Assembly (NCBI GenBank): GCA_008000375.1
Contig: SMOI01000143.1
Span: 33,694 to 83,302, forward strand
DNA from: Poteriospumella lacustris
Lineage: Eukaryota; Sar; Chrysophyceae; Chromulinales; Dinobryaceae
Direction of reading: 5' to 3'
Length of the DNA: 49,609 bases
This document shows positions 38,638 to 47,700 of the stretch, piece after piece. A program made the translations under genes and the position numbers. Each line of letters opens with the position of its first letter. Within the stretch, counting starts at the first letter, position 1. The notes below the pieces were generated by a model. That model ran no database searches. It was not told where the DNA came from and worked only from the letters and a program-made list of their open reading frames with translations.

Positions 38638-40245
38638 ATGGTGAAAGCAATATCGCTGGGAATAAAGATTTTAGTTTCTTGTTTGTCCGCGCAATCCTTT
38701 CGTGCTCTTCGAAGTCCGCTTTCGATACCAGGAAGGAATCCGCACTACCACTACCGTCGCTCGTTTTCATCATTTGCAACTACCATGATGTACGAAGGCC
38801 CCATAAAGATTGGCTTAACGGGATCTATTGGAATGGGAAAGTCCACCATCACTAAGCAGTTGCGTAGATTGGGCTTCCCCGTTTTCGATGCCGATGAAGC
38901 TGTGCACCAACTGTACGCACAAGGAGGAAAAGCTGTCGAGCCTCTTCGGCGTCTGTTTCCTGACGCTATTGTCGATGACAGTGTTAACCGCAAAGCATTG
39001 ATGGAGGTCATTATGGCTCGTCCGGAGGCCATCAAAGACATAGAACACGTCGTGCATCCCTTGGTCATCGACGAACGGCAACATTTCACGGAGAATGCCA
39101 ATCGTAGAGGGGATTTTATGATATTTTATGATATTCCGCTTTTATTCGAGAATCGAGCCTTGTATTCCGTGGATTATACAGTGGTGGTGTCCGCTGATGC
39201 CGCGACGCAACGACAACGTGTGCTCAGTCGTCCAGGCATGACGGAAGAGAAGTTCTTGTCGATTTTGCACAAGCAAGTACCCGATGAAGAAAAGCGTCGA
39301 CAAGCAGACTTTGTGATTGAAACAGGCTATTCTGGATACAGTGAAGGGCGTGCGCAAGTGGCCCGAGTGTTGCATCAGATCATCGACAAGGAAAAGGGCC
39401 GATGGCTCGCATGGCAAGCCCATCAACGTGAATTGTATCCACAAGGCTCGTATCGTCCAACAACGTCGGAACGACGCAGTGAAAGTAAAGAAAATCGAGC
39501 GAATATCCGGCGTCATATCGACGCCATTGTCTTTGATTTGGACGATACCTTGGTGCCCACGCAGCCACCGATCATGGCGGCCTTACAGGCTCTGCAAGAA
39601 TACACGGTCGAACATATGCCCCAAACGTCCCGGGTCTTCATGAACCGAATGCAGTCAACGATGAAGAAGGTTATGGAGGAACATCCGTTGCTATCACACG
39701 ACTTGACGGAGTTACGTCGACGTGGGATGTTGTTGATCGCGTCGGAGTTTGGTGAAGAAGCCGCCGTAGATGGCGCCATTGAACTGTTGCTACAGATTCG
39801 TAGCAACGTGGGTCCTCATTTATATCCTGACGTGATAGCCTTTTTGGATTGGATGCAACGGGAGGGGCTACAGATTGGCATATTGACGAATGGCAATGGC
39901 GATGTGACACGCTGTGACATGCTCCAAACGTATGGCATTCACAACCTGGCGGCACCTGATGTGGGCATTGCCAAACCATCTCCCGTAGGTTTCCTGGCCT
40001 TTTGTCAACAATGGCAATTGCCACCTCATCGAATATTGTTCATGGGCGATGATCATAAGAAAGACGTCGAAGGTGCCAAGGCGACGGGTATGAAAGCGGC
40101 CTTGATCGACCGAGAGAAACCGTTCGACCCCGCCGAGTTGTTGGTCGATCGTCAACGATTTCCTGCCGCAGATTTGTTGCTTCATCATTTGGACATCGAA
40201 GAATTCGTGGCGAAAATGGATAGTCACTTCCGTGCAGAGCTGTAG
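38638..40245 (+). CDS. Dephospho-CoA kinase fused to a HAD-superfamily hydrolase
   Basis: A single exon encodes 535 residues from the chosen ATG. Residues 1-50 are basic and hydroxylated with no acidic residue until MMYEG, resembling a mitochondrial presequence; starts at 38590 or 38785 are alternatives. Residues 55-260 are dephospho-CoA kinase: P-loop GLTGSIGMGKST (59-70), FDADEAVHQLY, HVVHPLV, YDIPLLFE, and a lid RQRVLSRPGMTEE. The kinase phosphorylates the ribose 3'-OH in the last step of CoA synthesis. Residues 293-535 are a HAD hydrolase with Asp300/Asp302 (FDLDDTLV), LTNG (416-419), Lys446 and GDD (470-472), all catalytic motifs intact. In animals the kinase is fused to PPAT instead. 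The HAD substrate is unknown; action on a CoA-pathway phosphate is only a guess. Confidence 0.95.
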   Translation: MVKAISLGIKILVSCLSAQSFRALRSPLSIPGRNPHYHYRRSFSSFATTMMYEGPIKIGLTGSIGMGKSTITKQLRRLGFPVFDADEAVHQLYAQGGKAVEPLRRLFPDAIVDDSVNRKALMEVIMARPEAIKDIEHVVHPLVIDERQHFTENANRRGDFMIFYDIPLLFENRALYSVDYTVVVSADAATQRQRVLSRPGMTEEKFLSILHKQVPDEEKRRQADFVIETGYSGYSEGRAQVARVLHQIIDKEKGRWLAWQAHQRELYPQGSYRPTTSERRSESKENRANIRRHIDAIVFDLDDTLVPTQPPIMAALQALQEYTVEHMPQTSRVFMNRMQSTMKKVMEEHPLLSHDLTELRRRGMLLIASEFGEEAAVDGAIELLLQIRSNVGPHLYPDVIAFLDWMQREGLQIGILTNGNGDVTRCDMLQTYGIHNLAAPDVGIAKPSPVGFLAFCQQWQLPPHRILFMGDDHKKDVEGAKATGMKAALIDREKPFDPAELLVDRQRFPAADLLLHHLDIEEFVAKMDSHFRAEL

Positions 40246-41526
40246 TGCGTACCTACCGGTTGAACGGTTGTGGTGTCGGCGGTATACGGCTGGGGTGGGG
40301 TGATACGTCTGATGCTCAGTGATGTTGTTACATGGGGGGCGAGGAGGGCTCGTGCTGCTGATCCCGCGGCAGATGGCACACGAAAACCACACAAGGCAAC
40401 ACCAGAGCAGAAACTGCACAAGAAACACACCACAGAACTCCTCGCCAACAGGTGGGCAATGACTGACTTTGTAATCTGTAACCGACACGAGGAAATACAT
40501 ACGTCCACAGCCAGGAAGTACTACACGAGCACCCACCACATCAGGTACGCCGCTGGAGGAAATATATGTTCAACAGCCCCATCGCGGTGAAAGAAACCGA
40601 TCCGGCTGCTACCAACAGGAGCACACAGTGCGCACCGGCGATGCGTGAGACAGCGGTGACAATGAAAAGCGTTTGGGGGTTTCTTCGCCGTCCATAGGTA
40701 CACCACATACACACACCCAACGCCACACATCTCCTCCACCGCGACCTCTGGACAATGAAAATGAGGGAAAGAAAGGACGACAACAAAACCGGCCAAGAAA
40801 CACTCGTGCACATGCACAACAACAAAGACGCGCCGATATCGCGTAAAAGGTGATCGACGTAGAGTAGCAGTGATACACACACACGGACCAAATGAGGAGG
40901 AAGAGTCCGTCTGTTGATGACCGGAGACATAGATGTGCAGAGACACACATACATTCACACGTACACACACATAGATAGACACCAACTCCACACACCACAA
41001 GAAATACATCACACACCCACACACACCACTGAACCATCAACCGATACGCTCGAAGCAACAGTCCTTTCGTGGTGTTCATGAGACGAGACCCCACAAAGAA
41101 ACCCAAAGACGAAGAAACAAATGACGAGTAAAAAGACGAAGAGCAATGCATGGGTTCACACGATCAAAACACGTACACATCACTTCACGCCACACACAGC
41201 CACCATCATACAGGCGCCGCCTACAACGCCACCACACGCACACAGAAAGCGAACGTACATACAGTACATACATGCAGTGCATGATCATGACAATGAAGAG
41301 GGAAGAGCAGGGGGGGGCAGGGAAAGAGAGAAGAAAACGTCGGACACACACACACACAGACAATACAATGGCGAACGCACAATGACAAACACACCGACAA
41401 ATGACATAATATATACACAGCAAACACGACACAAACAACGCCCAGACTCGCATACAAACATCTACGTAGAAGTGGTGGGTGGGGCCAAGGGCCCGATGAA
41501 CTCGACTACACTGGCTGACCGACCGA
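40246..41526. other. Long intergenic region rich in CA/TG simple sequence
   Basis: This 1,281-base region lies between the convergent kinase-HAD and PHD-protein genes. From about 40690 to 41460 the plus strand is strongly A/C-rich with many ACACAC stretches (for example 40868-40882, 40954-41030, 41345-41360), that is, TG-rich in the sense of the minus-strand gene. Long frames on both strands here have low-complexity C/V/S or H/T/P composition and are not believable proteins. It may be a long 3' untranslated region of the minus-strand gene. Confidence 0.6.
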
Positions 41527-44157
41527 CTAGGACAACTTCACGGGGCTCGCATGACCACCACTGGGTGCCAACTTACCCCCCGTGGGACTCGAACGCTTCG
41601 TTCCCGCGGGGCGCAATTTGCTTTGCGCCATCGTCGTCAGCATGTTTTGCACGAAATTCTGACCCAGCGACTGGTACCGATTGTTGTCGACCATTTCGTC
41701 GTATTCGCTTTCTTCCATGATCTTGTGGCTGAAGGCATCCCGCACTTCCTTGGAGAACAACGGGTCGAAGCCTCCTGTTCCCGTACCACGTCGACTCTGA
41801 CGTCGGCCACTGGACATCACCCGGCCACTCGTCGGCTCGCCAGTGCCTCCTCCTCCACCTCCAGTGCTCGCATCAGTGCGCGCTGACGTGCTAGCCACGG
41901 GGTTGCTCTTTCCCGGAGTCGCCCCATTCAATGCGCGGTCTTTCATCGTCGTGGGCATCACACGAGATTTGCCACGCCGACCACCACCATGTTCCGCGAA
42001 CGGTATCTCGGGCAAATGCGGCACCGACGAAATAACCGGTGGGGCATTGTCGGCGGCCTCTCGTGCCGCAATCGCTGCAGCCGCCGCAGCATTCGTCGCA
42101 TATTGAGGAGAGAACGGCGAGGCGATCAAGTCCGGGATATCCAGTTCTTCCCACAGCTCTTGAATCGGATTTTTCGGTGGATTTGGAGGTTCTTCATCGG
42201 CAGCCCACGCACCGGGCCGCATCGACATGCGACGTGGTTGAGACGGTTTCGCTTGTTTCCCTGGTGACGACTGTGGCGAAGTAATCGCACTGGCGTCGGA
42301 GGAGGAACGAGCCCGACTGACGAAGCCGCCCGTTTGATGACTACTCGACGAAGCCCCTCCGGTACTACCGTCATCGGCGGATACGGTGGATGGAACAGCT
42401 GCGGGGGTGCGAGGGACCGGCAACGTATCGAGCACCTGTTGAATCGCGGTGAAGTCCGTCGATCCAAATCGTTTCGCATGATTCTCGCTATACGCAAACA
42501 TTCCGCGTACCCCGTTGATCGCTGCCAAATGCTGACGATAACCCTTCTGCGACATCAGTTTCGCTTCCATGGCGATCAAATCGTCGACCAACGATCGCAT
42601 ATCAAAGACACGATTCGCAGAGGAATGCGTCAGCGCATGAACGATGCCACTCGATGACGGGGAGGCCGCCAATTCTTCAACTTGTTCCCGATTACCCGAT
42701 GCAAATGGTACGGTCGATTTGGTCATCATCGCTGCCGCCGCGATGGGCATCTGATACCGTAAACTGGCTAAAAACGCACATTTCCAACGCAACGTGTCCC
42801 CCACCGTCACGGGATAAAATGAGAATTCCGGATAACCGTTGCGTACCAACTTGAAGACCACGTTGCCATCGCGGAATTCATAATTCACCGTGAATTCGGC
42901 CAGGGTCATCGACAATTTCAACTGATCCCCGAAGTGACTATACGCGTACAGATGGCCCTCGGCGATGGCAATCCAAATGCGTTTCATTGGGAATTGAAAC
43001 GATCCTGATGAAACTGTGGATGCGGATCCTTCCTGTTTCTTCGTCTGTCGATTGCTCGATGGTGTCTCGATGTTGAAGCCTGAATACGACGGTAAGCGTC
43101 CCAGGGTACGCAACATGTCCTCCAAACTGGTTCCATAACAGTGGCCACATTCAAAGCTCATACCATGATAGGTAGTGATTTCGAATTCAATGGAACCACA
43201 TGGTGGAGAGCGATCATCTGCTCGTAATTCCATACCACTGTAATCTTTGATGGTAAACTCGCTGGGACCGAATTCTAAATGAAATCGCCCACCGCGACGC
43301 CACACAAAATTCGCTCCCAATTCCACATGAACCTGACCAATAAGATGATTTCTTCCACTTCCAGCCTGGAATAAAGTAATGACAATCGTGTGAAACCCTG
43401 AAACACCACCAATCATCATTCGTTCATCACATCGCAAATTGAATGGAACATCCGGCGGGGAATGAGTGAAGAAATGGTTGGAATTGATTCTCCACGTTTG
43501 ATTGAAGTCTCCATGATTGAAGTCTACCACTGTAACAATAAAGAAGAATTGATGCTCACGTCGAATGAGACTGTTTTCTTTTGATGGGCTTGGACCACCA
43601 GGACGTCGTTTGTGCGCGTCGCGGTCGATGACTTGAATGTTGTGGCATTTTATCAACCGCACTTTGATCGGGCGCAGCTTCTCTTGTAAGCTGAGCATAA
43701 AATCTCGTTTTCGGTGCTTGACATGATACGTAATTTGAAGGCGCACGACGATGTTGTAAAAGCGAATGTAGAAACTGCGGCATTTGTACCGGCGCCAATG
43801 CTTGGCGATGATGATCTGAGATTGGACCTTCCGTTCATGATTCGCTAGTTCCCAGTACTCATCTTCATACCGAAGTCGGCTATCGTCAAGGTAGTCGATG
43901 CAATGGAAGCAAATCCATTTCTTGAGATCTTCCACCACTGCCCTGGGGTATTTTCCCAAGAAGCAATTGTGATGACATACAACATTGCAATAGACACATC
44001 GCAATGTTTCACTCGACAATGATGCACGACACTGACACACATCACAATTCACATTGTAGATTACACTGCCATCATTCATGCGCGGCTGAATCCATTTTCT
44101 CTTCAGTTCATCTCGGACTTCATCGTCGGTCAGCGGTCGAAATCGGCCTCGTTTCAT
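41527..44157 (-). CDS. PHD-finger protein with IQ-like, C2-like and PH-like regions
   Basis: A single exon encodes 876 residues. A C4HC3 zinc finger occupies residues 38-86 (ligands Cys38, Cys41, Cys54, Cys57, His62 or His63, Cys65, Cys83, Cys86). A basic IQ-like helix follows at about 112-140 (QSQIIIAKHWRRYKCRSFYI). Residues about 163-330 are beta-rich (KVRLIKCHNIQVIDRD, FHTIVITLFQAGSGRNHLIGQVHVEL), like a C2 domain. Residues about 391-468 (IWIAIAEGHLYAYSHFGD ... DTLRWKCAFLASL) look like a PH domain. The last 350 residues are disordered, with Ala, Gly and Ser runs and RRXSRRGTG-type basic patches. The combination suggests a membrane- or cytoskeleton-associated adaptor rather than a chromatin reader, but no homologue is recognised. 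A C1-type finger is the alternative reading of the zinc site. Confidence 0.85.
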   Translation of the reverse strand: MKRGRFRPLTDDEVRDELKRKWIQPRMNDGSVIYNVNCDVCQCRASLSSETLRCVYCNVVCHHNCFLGKYPRAVVEDLKKWICFHCIDYLDDSRLRYEDEYWELANHERKVQSQIIIAKHWRRYKCRSFYIRFYNIVVRLQITYHVKHRKRDFMLSLQEKLRPIKVRLIKCHNIQVIDRDAHKRRPGGPSPSKENSLIRREHQFFFIVTVVDFNHGDFNQTWRINSNHFFTHSPPDVPFNLRCDERMMIGGVSGFHTIVITLFQAGSGRNHLIGQVHVELGANFVWRRGGRFHLEFGPSEFTIKDYSGMELRADDRSPPCGSIEFEITTYHGMSFECGHCYGTSLEDMLRTLGRLPSYSGFNIETPSSNRQTKKQEGSASTVSSGSFQFPMKRIWIAIAEGHLYAYSHFGDQLKLSMTLAEFTVNYEFRDGNVVFKLVRNGYPEFSFYPVTVGDTLRWKCAFLASLRYQMPIAAAAMMTKSTVPFASGNREQVEELAASPSSSGIVHALTHSSANRVFDMRSLVDDLIAMEAKLMSQKGYRQHLAAINGVRGMFAYSENHAKRFGSTDFTAIQQVLDTLPVPRTPAAVPSTVSADDGSTGGASSSSHQTGGFVSRARSSSDASAITSPQSSPGKQAKPSQPRRMSMRPGAWAADEEPPNPPKNPIQELWEELDIPDLIASPFSPQYATNAAAAAAIAAREAADNAPPVISSVPHLPEIPFAEHGGGRRGKSRVMPTTMKDRALNGATPGKSNPVASTSARTDASTGGGGGGTGEPTSGRVMSSGRRQSRRGTGTGGFDPLFSKEVRDAFSHKIMEESEYDEMVDNNRYQSLGQNFVQNMLTTMAQSKLRPAGTKRSSPTGGKLAPSGGHASPVKLS

Positions 44158-44322
44158 TTTGTATTTCTTTTATATGCCTCTGTCTCTGTCCATTACAAGA
44201 AGAAGGATCTTTTCCACTGGTGGAAAAGATATGTGTGGTTCAACCGTGTAAACGATGGCAATGGCAATAATAAATACCAGAGTGTCGGCGCAGAATAATT
44301 TTCCACCACTCGGAGGCGGTGC
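44158..44322. other. Residual promoter region of the PHD-protein gene
   Basis: Only 165 bases remain between the PHD-protein start codon and the inserted LTR. The segment contains a perfect short inverted repeat, CTTTTCCACTGG and CCAGTGGAAAAG overlap region at about 44209-44229. No other element is recognised. Confidence 0.45.
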
Positions 44323-44756
44323 TGTTGCAAAACCCGTTTCACCTGCCGTCTCGCTCTATGAGAGGTTGACTTCTTGACAAGGAAACCGTGCGGTGTGCAA
44401 GTCTTCTACGATCTTTTACCACTCTACACAATGTAACTCCAAACAGAATAAGCCGTGATTCTTCCGTAATGTTGGAAGAGGCTCTTGGAGAGGTGTAGGT
44501 AAGATACTTAGGTTGTAAATTAATCGAATATGATTTGATGACAACACGCATCTGCTGATTAGTCTGGAAGATATGCGGAGAGAGATGGTTTGACAACCAC
44601 ACAAAGCTAAGCTAGCAATATTACTTCAAATGAGTGGTCTTGGCCACACGGATGTGAAGTTTGATGGAGAAATAACAAAAGAAGGAAAAACAAGCGATTG
44701 GCATAGAAGCCACTTGCATCGATCAGAGAGACAACCCGAAAGGCGTTTCGTCAACA
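44323..44756 (-). repeat. Downstream (3') LTR of the copia element
   Basis: The LTR is 434 bases long. On the element strand it starts TGTTG and ends CAACA, a 5-base terminal inverted repeat with the usual TG...CA ends. It lies 165 bases upstream of the PHD-protein start codon in the same orientation, so any promoter in it would point at that gene. Confidence 0.9.
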
Positions 44757-44779
44757 CACCCCTCAAGTGCGGATATGTC

Positions 44780-47700
44780 TCAAGAGTTCATTAATAAATT
44801 TCGAAGCAAGGAGAACTGCGTACCTTGCAATGGTTTGGTAAGATAATCTGCGATCATCTTGTTCGTTGGTAGGTGGATGATCTTAACATCACCCTTCTCT
44901 TGGCGATCCTTTAGGAAAAAGTATCTAATGCTGATATGCTTGGTCCTTTGTGACTGGTTGGTACCCGGTTTTAAGATAGCAATGGTGGACATATTGTCTT
45001 CAAATACTATTGCTGGAAGATTTTTCTTTCCAGTTTGCTCGGCCAGGAAGTTCCGAGTCCAGATAATTTGAGTGGACGCGTCAGATAGAGCGATCAATTC
45101 GGCCTCTGTGGAGCTTTTAGCAACGAGTTTCTGTTTAGAAGATGCCACGTAGACGGGACCCCCACCAATTGTGATATAAGTACCCGTTTGCGATTTGAAG
45201 TCCGGATGAACACCATAGGAAGCATCACAGTACGCGACAGGATAGTCGTGATCCTTCCTCAACGTCAGTGCACTGTCTTTGGTTCGTGCCAAGAACTTCA
45301 GGACTCTATCCAACTTTCGATTATCTTCATCGGTCGGTTCAAGCACCCGGCTGGTTAGGAAGGACACAGAGGTCAGTAGGTCCGGTCTCGTCCTTTTCGC
45401 CAGGTAAAGGAGCTTTGCCACATTTGTATGAAACATCTTCTTTTCTTGTTTTGATAGTAGGCGATTGTCATGGCCAATGGCGCGCACCTCGAACAGATTT
45501 GTCGCGGCAGGAGTGGACACCCCTGAGCTCATATTCACAGAACTCAAAATGTCGTTGACATAACCGGTCATGGACACTTCGACGACGCCATCTCGGTTGA
45601 AGTCAAACGACATTCCCAGATAGGACAGTTTCGAGTCAGATTGTTCCGTGATCGTTTGGAACTCAGCTTTCAGGAAATTCAAAAACTCCTTGATAAGCAA
45701 TGCACTAGAGCTGGTGATGAAAATGTCATCAACATATATAGCGGCAGTGAGATGATGAGAGTCCTTGATAACATTCAGCACGCATGGGTCGTATGGATTC
45801 GCAACCATGCCAAACTTCTCTTTCAGCGTTGATGACAAGAGTTTGTACCACAGCTTAGCTGACTGAATGCAACCATATAATGCCTTCTTGAGTTTTACTG
45901 TCAGGCTTCCGTCTTCATTTCCGAATTGTTGATAGCTTGGATTGATTTTTCCCAGCACACTTGCCAGTAATGGATCCACATGCATATGGACAACCACATC
46001 TCCCATATTTGCGTTAAGGTAAGCACCGGTAACATCAGCGACAGCGCAAACACGATTCTCACGTGCAGCAATTGCGGCGAGGATGAATACTGACGATATG
46101 TTAACAGTTGGAGAGCTCACGTTGTCGTGGATGGTCCTTTCCTGTCGATCGCCCCCCGCAACCAGACGAGCCTTTAGTTTGGCGAAGGTTCCGTCAGGTT
46201 GGACTTTTTCCGTCACGAACATGTGACTGCGAATGATGTGCCTCTTCTCTGAAGCAGAAAGGTCGCGCTTGTGGACAGGCTGGAACACCCCTTTCGTGAC
46301 CAACTGTTTCAATTCGTTGTAGATGGCATCTTCGGCCAACTCTCCGTGGACTGCAATTGCCTTCTTGGTGGTCATCGGTAGGAGGATGCCTTGACTTCGG
46401 AGTGCGGCAGACTCGATGGGCGAGAATGCGGGCGGTTCAGGTGGCTCCGACGGGGGAGGATCCGCACGAGGTTGAGACTCATTGCATGATTGATCATCTG
46501 TTGAAGGTATATCTGGTGTTGGATGGGTGACTCTCATGCCGATAAGTTTCTGGATCGGGGATCTGATAGCGTCTTGTGCAGCAGATATGCTACTTGGTAT
46601 ATCAGGTATCTCGTGATTGGAGGCTACATGACGAGGTAATACAGGTCTGCCTTCGTCCTTTGCAATCGAGTTTATGATGTCGATAACTGTCTCACTTATC
46701 GGTATCTCGCCTCCAGGCCACGATTCTCTTGTGACGACCTTGCGAGTCCTCACCACCCAAAAGCGAACCGCACCATTACCTCCCCCAGTAGGATCTAGAG
46801 CTATTGCTAGCTCGGTCCTTGGGGCCATGGAGTTACGAGGCTCAGCGTACGTAAGTATTTGCACGCATGCACCGAATGAGATACGACAGTCACGTGTGTA
46901 ATCCGTCTTGCGGCCCAGAAACGCTTCTCTGGCAGAGACACCGTCGCCTCTCACATTGACAGAAGGGATAATATTCAAACGTGATACCACAAACGATACC
47001 AAATGCTTGATCAAACTTCGTGGAAGTAGATACGGGAGTGTGTTTAGTATGGCCCTGCACCTTTCCTTGATGACTTTGATACGTACTTCGATAATGGGGA
47101 CGTGTTGGCTGGTAGAGCTATGCTCAAGCTTGATACCGGACTGTTGCAACCATTCACGTAATGCGACAAATGAGGACTCAGAGTCGCACCATAGGTTATG
47201 CACAATGAATTCCCTAGCACGATACTCTGCTAGTTGCTTCTGTAGCGCTGATTGCACAGATCCTGCATGCTTGTCGATCACATGTGTTGCCATTAATAGA
47301 CCAATTGGCATTGTGAAGGACACCAAGAATTTCTCGCCATCGACATACATGATATCCATGTACATGACCAACTCCGTGAACACGTACTTCGGTAGTGGTT
47401 GAACAACTGTCTTGGTAGGTGCAGGAAGCTTGCTCTTTCCCTTCAGGGACGCGATTTCCGGTCCATAGATTTGGTAAGCACGTCTTGCGTCATTGACTGA
47501 TACGGGGACATTGTTGATGATACCATTTTTCAATATCGCTTCGAGATCTTGCTGGGAAGGGTATCCCAATCGTCGAGAAAGGTCTCGCGCTTGTTTAGCA
47601 GCAATAACCTCACGCTTTGAGAACATGCTCTCTTGTTGTTTAACTGTGCTAACGGCCACCACTTGAGCATCTTTGAACTCACAAGCCCATAATCCGGAAT

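Noticed and set aside
40521-41453. Several overlapping frames of 100-200 codons on both strands
   Set aside because: They are translations of CA/TG simple sequence (runs of Cys/Val or His/Thr) with no domain.
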